DNA of 33,192 nt. It comes from UBA877 sp035506155 (GTDB taxonomy: Bacteria; Chloroflexota; Anaerolineae; Anaerolineales; Villigracilaceae). The DNA lies in contig DATJPX010000058.1 of NCBI GenBank assembly GCA_035506155.1, positions 1-33,192 on the forward strand, written 5' to 3'. The position numbers were made by a program, and so were the translations under genes. The notes under the pieces are model-generated. The model was given only the letters and a program-made list of their open reading frames with translations. It made no database searches and had not been told where the DNA came from. The number at the start of each line of letters is the position of its first letter. The first letter of the stretch is position 1. This document shows, one piece after another, positions 1 through 7,087 of this stretch.

Positions 1-1
1 G

Positions 2-223
2 GGCGGGGACATCCTGGTCGCCGGAAGCGGCCGGCTCGCCCAGACCCTGGCGCAACACGGCCTGGTCGACGAATATCGCTTGATGGTCTACCCGGTCATC
101 CTGGGAGCCGGGAAGCGCCTGTTCGAAGGGACGAGCGATCCGACGGCCCTGGAGCTGGTCGAGTCCAGGCCGGTTGGCGCAGGCATCCTGATCCTGGTCT
201 ATCATCCGCTGAAAAAGTCCTGA
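2..223 (+). CDS. RibD-C / dihydrofolate reductase-like protein, C-terminal part
   Basis: The first 73 codons read open from base 2 to a TGA at 221-223; the N-terminal part lies outside the window. The visible part has the C-terminal signature of the RibD-C / dihydrofolate-reductase-like superfamily: GGDILVAGSG near the start (cofactor-binding GG loop and helix), then LVDEYRLMVYPVILGAGKRLF, in which the VYPVILGxGxxLF stretch is very typical. Stand-alone members of this family (YyaP/YwjB type) are NADPH-binding reductases, mostly of unknown substrate. It precedes the DUF4287 gene by 31 bases on the same strand and the two may be co-transcribed. Family call is firm, function is not. Confidence 0.8.
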   Translation, partial: GGDILVAGSGRLAQTLAQHGLVDEYRLMVYPVILGAGKRLFEGTSDPTALELVESRPVGAGILILVYHPLKKS

Positions 224-254
224 TGGTTCCCGATCGGGCCATTTCGGAGGTACG

Positions 255-839
255 ATGACATTAAAAGCTTATCTCGACAATATATACACCCAGACCGGCA
301 AGACCCCTGAGGATTTTCGAGTCCTGGCCGAAAAGAAGGGCCTGCTCGAGCCCGGCGTCAAGACCGACCAGATCGTGGATTGGCTGAAAGAGGAGTATGG
401 CCTGGGCCGCGGGCACGCCATGGCGATCGTCATGCTGATCCAGTCCGCCGGCCGGCCCAAGACGACGACGGGCGAGAAGGTGGCGACCTTCTTTACGGGC
501 GGGCGGGCCCGCTGGCAGGCGCCCTACGAAGCCCTGCTGGCAAAGGTCAAGGCCTTCGGCCCGGACGTGAGCGTCTCCCCCACCGATACCTACATCAGTC
601 TGCTGCGCAAGGGCAAGAAGTTCGCCATCCTCGCATTCACGGCGGACCGCATGGACCTCGGCATCAAACTCAAGAGCCGGAAGGCCACCGCCCGCTTCGC
701 CGAGGCCGGGAGCTGGAATGCCATGGTTACCCACCGCGCCCGCGTCACCGACCCCGGCCAGCTCGACGCGGAAATCTACGACTGGCTGGAACAGGCTTAC
801 GCGGCCGCCCAACCGGTCAAGACTCCGGCTGCAGGCTGA
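255..839 (+). CDS. DUF4287-DUF5655 domain protein
   Basis: 194 residues. ATG at 255 follows a good ribosome site (CGGAGGTACG). Residues 1 to about 70 look like DUF4287: a short helical domain with the pattern KTPEDF near residue 17 and a GLGRGHAMAIV segment near 50. Residues about 75-190 look like DUF5655, a domain found in predicted DNA-transport or nucleic-acid-related proteins of unknown role, with FFTGGRARW near 80 and a YISLLRKGKKFA strand near 113. The two-domain combination is a common stand-alone hypothetical protein in bacteria. No catalytic motif is evident. Its TGA stop abuts, with no spacing, the stop codon of the convergent acyl-CoA dehydrogenase. Confidence 0.75.
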   Translation: MTLKAYLDNIYTQTGKTPEDFRVLAEKKGLLEPGVKTDQIVDWLKEEYGLGRGHAMAIVMLIQSAGRPKTTTGEKVATFFTGGRARWQAPYEALLAKVKAFGPDVSVSPTDTYISLLRKGKKFAILAFTADRMDLGIKLKSRKATARFAEAGSWNAMVTHRARVTDPGQLDAEIYDWLEQAYAAAQPVKTPAAG

Positions 840-1982
840 TCACGGGTTCAGCACCTTGCGGGCGATGACCAGGCGCTGGATCTCGTTGGTCCCTTCGCCA
901 ATGGCGCACAGGCGCTGGTCGCGGTACATCCGCTCGACGGCGTAGTCCCGGATGTAGCCGTTCCCGCCGTGGATCTGGATGGCCTTGTAGCAAACCCGCT
1001 CGGAGGCCTCCGTGGCGACCAGCTTGGCCATGGCGGCTTCCTTGGTGAACGGTTTTCCCTGTCCCTTCAGCCAGGCCGCCCGCTGGACCATCAGCCGGGC
1101 GGCTTCGATGTCCGTGGCCATCTCGGCGATCATCCACTGGACCGCCTCGAATTTGGCGATCGGCTGCCCGAACTGGACCCGCTCCCTGGCGTAGGCGGCG
1201 GCCCGGTCGAAGGCGCCCTGGGCCAGCCCGACGGCCATGGCGCTGATCGCCAGCCGCCCGGCGTCCAGGGTGGTCAAGAACTGCTTGAAGCCTTCGTTCT
1301 CCCTGCCAAGCAGGTTTTCCGCCGGGAGGCGGCAGTTCTCGAAGAACAACTGCGAGGTGGTCGAACCGCGCAGCCCCATTTTGTGCTCGTCCCGCCCGGT
1401 CGTGAAGCCGGGCGTTCCCTTTTCCACGATGAAGGCCGAGATGCCGTGCGTCCCGGCGCCCGGCGCGGTCCGGGCGGTGAAGACGACTACGTCCGCCACC
1501 GAGCCGTTGGTGATGAAAACCTTCTGGCCGTCGATCACCCAGTCCCGGCCCTTGCGGACAGCGGCGGTGCGGGTGGCGCCGGCGTCCGAGCCGGCCCCCG
1601 GTTCGGTCAGGCCGAAGGCGCCGATCTTCTCGCCGCGCGCCAGCGGGGCCAGGTACTTTTCCTTCTGGGCCTCGTTCCCAAACAGGGCGATCGGCTCGCT
1701 GCACAGCGAGGTGTGGGCATCCAGGATGATCGCCAGGCTGCCGGAGGCCCGGGCGACCTCCTCCAGGGCGACCAGCAGGCTGAGATAGTCCCCTCCTCCG
1801 CCCCCATAAGCTTCAGGGAAGGGAATGCCCAGGATGCCCAGCTCGGCCATGCGGTGAAAGAGGTCCGCCGGGAACTTATCTTCGGCATCGATGGCTTCCG
1901 CCCGCGGCGCCACTTCCTTCTCGGCGAACTCCCGGACGGTCCGCTTGATCAGCTGGTGCTCGTCGCTCAACTGGAAATCCAT
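840..1982 (-). CDS. Acyl-CoA dehydrogenase (third of three in the cluster)
   Basis: 380 residues, the usual length for a soluble FAD acyl-CoA dehydrogenase, which oxidises acyl-CoA to trans-2-enoyl-CoA and passes electrons to ETF. The start ATG has a strong Shine-Dalgarno (GAAGGAG, 7-base spacing). Family marks: FGLTEPGAGSDAG near residue 125 (flavin/substrate loop), the C-terminal IQIHGGNGYIRDYAVER segment, and IGEGTNEIQR, whose Glu (about E363) sits where the catalytic base of short/medium-chain enzymes sits. The usual IYEGT is IGEGT here, so a Tyr is replaced by Gly next to the base. It is the last gene of the minus-strand operon, 73 bases after the CoA-transferase beta gene. Substrate chain length cannot be read from sequence. 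Confidence 0.93.
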   Translation of the reverse strand: MDFQLSDEHQLIKRTVREFAEKEVAPRAEAIDAEDKFPADLFHRMAELGILGIPFPEAYGGGGGDYLSLLVALEEVARASGSLAIILDAHTSLCSEPIALFGNEAQKEKYLAPLARGEKIGAFGLTEPGAGSDAGATRTAAVRKGRDWVIDGQKVFITNGSVADVVVFTARTAPGAGTHGISAFIVEKGTPGFTTGRDEHKMGLRGSTTSQLFFENCRLPAENLLGRENEGFKQFLTTLDAGRLAISAMAVGLAQGAFDRAAAYARERVQFGQPIAKFEAVQWMIAEMATDIEAARLMVQRAAWLKGQGKPFTKEAAMAKLVATEASERVCYKAIQIHGGNGYIRDYAVERMYRDQRLCAIGEGTNEIQRLVIARKVLNP

Positions 1983-1992
1983 AGGCTAACTC

Positions 1993-2031
1993 CTTCGGTT
2001 TTCAGCCGAAGATAAACACGGATAAAAGTGT
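1993..2031. repeat. Spacer hairpins, possibly a decayed dispersed repeat
   Basis: The 73-base spacer between the CoA-transferase beta gene and the last acyl-CoA dehydrogenase holds two small inverted repeats: CTTCGG at 1993-1998 with CCGAAG at 2006-2011, and AACAC/GTGTT at about 2014-2031. On the minus strand the text ATCCGTGTTTATC resembles the GTGTTCATCTGTG text of the clear palindrome at 8818-8884. It may be a worn copy, or simply unrelated hairpins beside the ribosome site. Confidence 0.35.
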
Positions 2032-2055
2032 TCGATCGATCCATGATAAAAAAAC

Positions 2056-2832
2056 TCATTTCCCGATCACCAACCCCTGCGGGTCGATCTCCCGCAGAAA
2101 CCTGAGCTGCCTGGCGGTCGGCTCGGGGGTGACCTCGACCCGCGTCGGGATGAGGATCTCGAAGCCGCTGGCTTCCCGGACCTGGGCGACGGTCGCGCCT
2201 GGATGGAGCGAGAGCAGCTTGAGGCGTTTGCTAGCCTCGTCGAAGCCGTAGATGCCGAGCTGGGTGATGACCCGGTAGGGGCCGCCGTCCGCCGGCAGGC
2301 CGGCGCGCTCACGCGCGCCCGGCCCATCCAGGTAGCCGGGCGTGGTCAGGAAATCCAGCTTCGGGACGAAGGTGCGCGGGGATTGCTTGCGCAGCACGTA
2401 GATCGTCCGCCAGCAGAACGAGCCGACGTCGTTGGCCCCGCCCGAGCCGGGCAGGCGGACGGTTGGGTGGGCCCAGTCGCCGATCACGGTCGTGTCGACG
2501 TTGCCGTAGGGGTCCATGGCCGCCCCGCCCAGGAAACCGTAGTCGATGTAGCCGGCCTGGGCGGCCGACATGACGTCGTGCATGCTGGATGCGGCCGAGG
2601 CCCGATAGTAAGTGCGGGCATCGCCGACGGAGATCGGCAGGACCGGCACCTGCGGCCCGATCCCGCCGGCCTCGAAGACGATCAGCAGGCCGGGAGCGTG
2701 GGTGCGCTGGGCCAGCATGGCCGCCAGGATCGGGAAACCGGTCCCGACGAAGACCGAGCGCCCGTCCTCCAGCAGGCCGGCCGCCGCGCAAGCCAGCAGC
2801 TCGGTCAGGGTGTAGGCCGGGGATTTACTCAT
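2056..2832 (-). CDS. Class I CoA-transferase, beta subunit (GctB-like)
   Basis: 258 residues. Resembles the beta subunit of glutaconate CoA-transferase: VGTGFPILAAMLA near residue 29, SVGDAR near 68, GGAAMDPYGNVDTTVIGDW near 100, LPGSGGANDVGS near 126 and TTPGYLDGPGARER near 163. The segment IVFEAGG places a Glu at residue 54, matching by count and by distance to the SVGD motif the catalytic Glu54 of Acidaminococcus GctB, which forms the enzyme-CoA thioester. That argues for true CoA transfer between acids rather than the ring-hydrolase chemistry of the related mycobacterial IpdAB. Its start lies inside the end of the alpha gene (8-base overlap), so the two are translationally coupled. Donor and acceptor acids are unknown. 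Confidence 0.88.
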   Translation of the reverse strand: MSKSPAYTLTELLACAAAGLLEDGRSVFVGTGFPILAAMLAQRTHAPGLLIVFEAGGIGPQVPVLPISVGDARTYYRASAASSMHDVMSAAQAGYIDYGFLGGAAMDPYGNVDTTVIGDWAHPTVRLPGSGGANDVGSFCWRTIYVLRKQSPRTFVPKLDFLTTPGYLDGPGARERAGLPADGGPYRVITQLGIYGFDEASKRLKLLSLHPGATVAQVREASGFEILIPTRVEVTPEPTARQLRFLREIDPQGLVIGK

Positions 2833-3814
2833 CCGCCGGCTCCAGGTCCATGATCTTCTTCAACTGGCCCAGGCGCTTCCGGCCGCCGATCTTCTTAAGG
2901 TAACCGGCGAAGTCCGCGACGCCGAAGACAAACTCGGCGAAATAGTCCTGCACCCCGGCGTCCGTCTGCGAGAGCTCCAGCCAGTGGGCGATGGCTGCTT
3001 CGTCGAAAGAATAGGCCAGCGGCATCTCGGTCGGGTGGGCGCCGTAGGGCACCTCGACCACCGCGTCGACCAGGTAGAAGGGGATGAGCGTGTCCCAGGG
3101 CCGGCGCTGGATGCGCTCGTGCTCGACCAGCACCTCGGTCGTGACCACCACCCGCCGGGCGGCCCGGGCCAGCTCGAAGTCCTCGATGCGGATGCCGTCG
3201 ATCTGGGCGTTGCCGTATTCATCGCAGCGATGGACGTGGAACAGGGCGACGTCCGGGTAGCAGGCCGGCACCAGGGCGACCGGCTTGCCGGACCAGGGAT
3301 CGTCGAGGACCTTGGCCGAGCTGTGGCTGAGCGTATCCGTGCCGAGCATCGAGCGGACCGGCATGAAGGGCACGCCCATGGCGGCGGCCAGGAAGCGCCA
3401 CTGGTAGGCCGCGTTGCTCAACTCGCCGATGACTTTCACCCGTCCGCTCTCGACCGCCCGCCGTCCGCACGGCGACAGGCCGCGCAGCTCGTGCCCGAAT
3501 GCGTAGGCCACTTCCACTTGGGAGACGCAGCCGCCGCCGATCAGGATGTCGATGTCGTGGACAGCAGTCTTGCCCAGGACGGTCAGGTCCCGGCGGCGCT
3601 GGCGGACGATCTCGTAGATCAGCGCCATGGGCGTGCGGATGTGGCCGAAGCCGCCCAGGGCCAGCAAGCTGCCGTCCGGGACGAAGCGGCGGACCGCCTC
3701 GGCCAGCGGCATGCGCTTGTCGACCAAGGCGCGGGTTTTGTGCTCGCGCACCCAGGCCCGGTTCTCGTCCGGGTCGCGCCAGCCGATCAGTTTGCCGAGG
3801 TTGGATGGAGGCAT
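2825..3814 (-). CDS. Class I CoA-transferase, alpha subunit (GctA-like)
   Basis: 329 residues, partner of the beta subunit whose start it overlaps. GctA-type features include MPLAEAVRRFVPDGSLLALGGFGHIRTPMAL near residue 35 (first 20 residues are the glycine-rich start of the fold), GVPFMPVRSMLGTD near 155, VALVPACYPDVALFHVHRCDEYGNAQ near 195 onward, and VEVPYGAHPTEM near 266. Compared with the Acidaminococcus subunit, which begins close to the MPLAEAV position, this frame carries about 34 extra N-terminal residues. Neither the ATG at 3814 nor the one at 3712 has a strong ribosome site, so the start is uncertain; I keep the longer form. It acts in the cytoplasm, activating an acid with CoA for the surrounding oxidation pathway. 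Confidence 0.88.
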   Translation of the reverse strand: MPPSNLGKLIGWRDPDENRAWVREHKTRALVDKRMPLAEAVRRFVPDGSLLALGGFGHIRTPMALIYEIVRQRRRDLTVLGKTAVHDIDILIGGGCVSQVEVAYAFGHELRGLSPCGRRAVESGRVKVIGELSNAAYQWRFLAAAMGVPFMPVRSMLGTDTLSHSSAKVLDDPWSGKPVALVPACYPDVALFHVHRCDEYGNAQIDGIRIEDFELARAARRVVVTTEVLVEHERIQRRPWDTLIPFYLVDAVVEVPYGAHPTEMPLAYSFDEAAIAHWLELSQTDAGVQDYFAEFVFGVADFAGYLKKIGGRKRLGQLKKIMDLEPADE

Positions 3815-3827
3815 AGGAAAGTGCCCT

Positions 3828-3940
3828 TAACACAAAGGACACGAAGGAGCACAAAGGTGTACGATGGGAAAGAAACCAGTCTGGAAAGATCACAATAAGA
3901 AACCATCGTCCTGGCTGTCCTTTGTGTCCTTCGTGTTGAA
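3828..3940. repeat. Imperfect palindromic intergenic repeat (CACAAAGGACACGAAGG type)
   Basis: The spacer between the DUF35 gene and the CoA-transferase alpha gene is an extended imperfect inverted repeat. The left arm at 3828-3850 contains AACACAAAGGACACGAAGG. The right arm at 3918-3940 gives, on the other strand, AACACGAAGGACACAAAGG, with the same frame and only A/G swaps. Inside them CGATGG (3862-3867) faces CCATCG (3903-3908). This ACAAAGGACAC text is a common dispersed intergenic repeat in several bacterial groups, where it shows up as NTKDTKDTK-like peptides in mis-called genes. Its biological role is not known to me. Confidence 0.8.
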
Positions 3941-3942
3941 TC

Positions 3943-4485
3943 TTATTCGGCCAGGTTGAAATAAATGTCGGTCGGCTTGAGCTTGGCGTTGCGCAGGAAT
4001 CGGCCGCGGACCTTCCTGCCGATCCAGTCCAGGCTGGCGGCGTCGGGGTCGACGCCCACCAGGCGGCCAAGGAAGAGCGTGTCGCACTCCTCGAACTCGA
4101 CCAGGATCAGGATGAAGGGCGTCTCGGGCAGGAAGGCCTCCGAGCCGAAGTGGCAGACCGTGAAAGCGTGGATCTTGCCTTCCGGCTGGATCTCGACCCA
4201 TTCGGTCTCCCGGCCGGTGTACATGTCGTGGCCGCGCGGGTTGGCGTAGGTGTAGCCGGTCTTTGGCTCGCGGCTGACGATGAAGCGACCGTTCGCCAGG
4301 GCGGCGAAGAAGGGCGAGTCCTGCCCGTATGAGAAGTTGTAGTCGATCGAGTAGGGGTATTTGATCACGATCGGGGACATGTCCTTCAGCCCGGACAGGT
4401 CGTCGCCGGTCGGGAAGGGGATGTTGTAAACGATCGTGCCCTGTAGATTATCTTCGATGCGCTGGGGAAATTTTTTCTCTGCCAT
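3943..4485 (-). CDS. DUF35 / OB-fold protein, partner of the thiolase-like protein
   Basis: 180 residues; ATG preceded by GAGGTGG. It follows the thiolase-like gene by 10 bases, the standard arrangement for DUF35 proteins, which form stable complexes with SCP2-type thiolases or thiolase-fold aldolases. The C-terminal half looks like the OB-fold (WVEIQPEGKIHAFTVCHFG near residue 96, then FILILVEFEECDTLFLGRLVG near 124 onward). The N-terminal rubredoxin-like zinc ribbon normally has two Cys-x2-Cys pairs; the corresponding stretch here (around residues 67-92, FIVSREPKTGYTYANPRG) has none, and the whole protein has only two scattered Cys. The zinc site therefore seems lost and the subunit probably has a structural or CoA-channelling role. 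Family call good, substrate unknown. Confidence 0.82.
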   Translation of the reverse strand: MAEKKFPQRIEDNLQGTIVYNIPFPTGDDLSGLKDMSPIVIKYPYSIDYNFSYGQDSPFFAALANGRFIVSREPKTGYTYANPRGHDMYTGRETEWVEIQPEGKIHAFTVCHFGSEAFLPETPFILILVEFEECDTLFLGRLVGVDPDAASLDWIGRKVRGRFLRNAKLKPTDIYFNLAE

Positions 4486-4495
4486 GGAACCACCT

Positions 4496-5854
4496 CTATT
4501 TCTCTTTTTCCAGGATGCTGACGGTCACGTACGTGCCCGTCCCGGCGTGCGAGTGGATGGCGCCTTTGGCCGCGTTCGGGACCTGGAGCGTGGCATCCTT
4601 GAAATGCTTCTTGATCGTGCCCTGGAGCTGCCAGAGGGCGAAGACGCCCTGCATCAGCCCGGTCGCGCCGACCGGGTGCCCGCAGGCGATCAGCCCGCCG
4701 GACGGGTTGACCGGGCACTCCGGCTTTTCCTTGAGCTTCAGCCCGTAGTCCACGCCGGGCATGAAGGTCTTGCCGTTGACTGCAAAGGGTCCGCCCTCGC
4801 CATAGCGGCACAGGCCCATGTCTTCGTAGGTCTGGACCTCGGAGGAGGTGTAAGCGTCATGCAGCTCGATGAAGTCCAGCTCCTTGAGCGGGTCCTGGAT
4901 GCCGGCGTTCCTGTATGCCTGCTGGGAGGCGGACCGCCCGGCCCGGAAGGAGTGCACGCCGGGGTAGCGGAAGCCCTTGTCCCACAGGCTCTTGTAGTAG
5001 GCCCGCGCCTCGGCGCTTTCCTCGACCGGCAAGGCATGGAATTTGTAGAAATCCTCGTAGGACTGGTGCGGGCGGTCGGCCATGCGCATGGCGTCCGTGC
5101 CGCGCCCGATCCCGGCGACGGTCACGCGCGGCAGGCGTCTGCCGGAGGCCTTCTCGAGCTTCGCCAATCCTTCCTCGGAGGCGAAGATCACGCAGGCCGC
5201 GCCGTCGGACATGACACAGATGTCCTCACGGGTCAGCGGCCAGGCCACCATGGGGGCATTGCGCACGTCCTGGACCGTCAGGCGGCGGGCCTTCTGGGCG
5301 TAGGGATTGTGGGTGGCGTTGGCGTGATTCTTGACCGAGACGGCCGCCAGTTGCTCGACCGTGGTGCCGAACTCGGCCATGTGACGGGTGACCATCATGG
5401 CGTAGTAGCCCGAGTAGAAGCCGCCCACCGGGTAATCGAACGAGACGTCCGAGGCCAGGGCGATGAACTCGTTGCCTTTCCAGGTCTCGACGTGGCTCAT
5501 CGTCTCGAAGCCGAAGGCCAGGCAGATGTCCATGTAGCCGGAGGCGACGTTCTTCCAGCCCTCCTGGAAGCAGATCCCGCCGGTCGCCCCGCCGCCTTCC
5601 ACCCGGTGCGAGGGCTTGGGACACAGCCCCAGGTAGTCCTGGACCATGATGCCGGCCATCAGCTGGCGGGTGAAGTGGTCCGAGAAATAAGATGCCACCG
5701 AGCCGTCTACCAGCTCGACGAACTTTTCGTGCTCGATCCCGAGATCGGACAGGGCGTAGTCATAGGCCTCCTTGACCAGGGCCTGGAAGGTCTTGTCGGG
5801 GCGGGCCTTGGCGAACTTGGAAACGCCTCCGGAGACAACGTAAACGGGTCGCAT
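4496..5854 (-). CDS. Thiolase-fold protein lacking the nucleophilic Cys
   Basis: 452 residues, SCP2/archaeal thiolase-like; ribosome site AAGGAG before ATG. Kept thiolase features are LHDAYTSSE (His332), NPSGGLIACGHPVGATG (His393) and a C-terminal AIHSHAGTGTYVTVSIL. The nucleophile loop, normally VENACASGG, reads VEGGGATGG at residues 85-93, putting Gly89 at the Cys position; the nearest Cys is Cys95. The HDCF Cys used by some SCP2-type thiolases is Ala334. Loss of both cysteines is known in Ltp2, a DUF35-bound thiolase-fold steroid aldolase, but Ltp2 also replaces the His pair with Tyr, whereas this protein keeps both His. It probably catalyses a non-thiolytic C-C reaction, or thiolysis by another residue. 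It pairs with the DUF35 gene 10 bases downstream. Confidence 0.85.
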   Translation of the reverse strand: MRPVYVVSGGVSKFAKARPDKTFQALVKEAYDYALSDLGIEHEKFVELVDGSVASYFSDHFTRQLMAGIMVQDYLGLCPKPSHRVEGGGATGGICFQEGWKNVASGYMDICLAFGFETMSHVETWKGNEFIALASDVSFDYPVGGFYSGYYAMMVTRHMAEFGTTVEQLAAVSVKNHANATHNPYAQKARRLTVQDVRNAPMVAWPLTREDICVMSDGAACVIFASEEGLAKLEKASGRRLPRVTVAGIGRGTDAMRMADRPHQSYEDFYKFHALPVEESAEARAYYKSLWDKGFRYPGVHSFRAGRSASQQAYRNAGIQDPLKELDFIELHDAYTSSEVQTYEDMGLCRYGEGGPFAVNGKTFMPGVDYGLKLKEKPECPVNPSGGLIACGHPVGATGLMQGVFALWQLQGTIKKHFKDATLQVPNAAKGAIHSHAGTGTYVTVSILEKEK

Positions 5855-5905
5855 GTTCTACTCCTTTTTCCCACTAACGATATGGAACGGATAAACCACT
5901 TCCTC

Positions 5906-7063
5906 TCAGGCGAAGCTCTTCAGCACTTCCCTGGCGATGACGATGCGCTGGACCTCGCTGGTGCCTTCGTAGATCGAGGTGACGCGCACGTCCCGGGCGT
6001 AGCGCTCGAGCGGGTAATCGCGGGTGTAGCCGTTGCCGCCCAACATCTGCAGGGCGGTATAGCAGGCCCGGTTGGCGGCCTCGGCCGCGTACAGCTTGGC
6101 CATGGCGGATTCCCGGGCGATCGTCCGGCCCTGCCCGGCGCCGTAGGCGGCCTGCATGACCAGCAGGCGGGCGGCCTCCAGTTCGGTGTAGGTATCGGCG
6201 ACCTTGAACTGGGTGGCCTGGAAATCGCCGACCTTCTGCCCGAATTGCACACGTCCCTGGGAATATCGGACGGCGGCCTCCATGGCAGCCAGGCCGATCC
6301 CGAGCGCCAGCGAGGCGACCCCGATTCGCCCGATCCCCAACCCGTGCATGGCCTCCCGGAAGCCGTCGTTCAACGCGCCCATCAGGGCCTCCTTCGGGAG
6401 GCGGCAGTCCTCGAGGCGGACCTCGTTGGCGGTCGCGGCGCTCTGGCCCATCTTGGGGATGGACCGGCCGACGACCAGCCCGGGCGTCCCGGCCTCGGCC
6501 AGGAAGACACTGATCCCCTTGCCCTTTGGGGCGGCCGGGTCGGTCACTGCCCAGATGGCGAAGACCCCGGCGAAGGCGGCGCTGGTGATGAACTTCTTCT
6601 GCCCGTTCAACACCCATTCATTCCAATCTAGTCGGGCGGAGGTCGCCAGGCTCCCGGCGTCCGAGCCGGCCTCCGGCTCGGTCAGGGCGAAGCTGGCGGC
6701 CGGGTACTCGCCGGAGCACAACCGCGGCAAGTGGACCCGGCGTTGGGCTTCACTCCCGGCGGACTGGATCACCTCGCTGACCATGTTGTTGAGCGCCAGG
6801 ATGGCTGCAGTGGATGCGCAGGCCCGGGCAAGCTCGGTCACGACCAGCGAGAGCGCCACCAGCCCGGCCTCGGCCCCGCCGTATTCCCTGCGGACCGGCA
6901 GGCCCATCAAGCCCAGGCCGGCCAGCTTCTTCAGGTGGTCCAGCAGGAGCGCCTGGTCGCCGGTGCGATCCAGCTCGGCCGCGACCGGTTCGAGCTCGTC
7001 TTTGGCAAACTCCCGGGCGGTCGCCTGCAGCCGCTTTTGGTCGTCGTTCAGATCGAACTCCAT
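5906..7063 (-). CDS. Acyl-CoA dehydrogenase (second of three)
   Basis: 385 residues from the ATG at 7063, which has GGAAAGG 9 bases upstream; a TTG three codons earlier opens the frame but would sit on top of the ribosome site, so I reject it. Signature segments are FALTEPEAGSDAGSLAT near residue 120, the LQMLGGNGYTRDYPLER loop, and SIYEGTSEVQR with the catalytic-base Glu at about E366. Typical of short/branched-chain acyl-CoA dehydrogenases that give electrons to ETF. The gene follows etfA by 24 bases, so dehydrogenase and electron acceptor are made together. The three dehydrogenases in the operon differ clearly in sequence and presumably act on different intermediates. Confidence 0.94.
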   Translation of the reverse strand: MEFDLNDDQKRLQATAREFAKDELEPVAAELDRTGDQALLLDHLKKLAGLGLMGLPVRREYGGAEAGLVALSLVVTELARACASTAAILALNNMVSEVIQSAGSEAQRRVHLPRLCSGEYPAASFALTEPEAGSDAGSLATSARLDWNEWVLNGQKKFITSAAFAGVFAIWAVTDPAAPKGKGISVFLAEAGTPGLVVGRSIPKMGQSAATANEVRLEDCRLPKEALMGALNDGFREAMHGLGIGRIGVASLALGIGLAAMEAAVRYSQGRVQFGQKVGDFQATQFKVADTYTELEAARLLVMQAAYGAGQGRTIARESAMAKLYAAEAANRACYTALQMLGGNGYTRDYPLERYARDVRVTSIYEGTSEVQRIVIAREVLKSFA

Positions 7064-7087
7064 GCCATCCAACCTTTCCGGAAATCC

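Noticed and set aside
2056..3814. IpdAB-type steroid ring-cleaving hydrolase, suggesting steroid degradation together with the Cys-less thiolase/DUF35 pair
   Set aside because: The beta subunit retains the CoA-transferase Glu54, no steroid-specific genes are present, and the thiolase-like protein keeps the His pair that Ltp2 lacks. Kept only as a distant analogy.
3943..5854. BbsAB (benzoylsuccinyl-CoA thiolase) of anaerobic toluene degradation
   Set aside because: Same DUF35-thiolase arrangement, but none of the other bbs genes of recognisable type (class III CoA-transferase, benzylsuccinate synthase) are in the window, and the zinc-ribbon and nucleophile Cys are missing.
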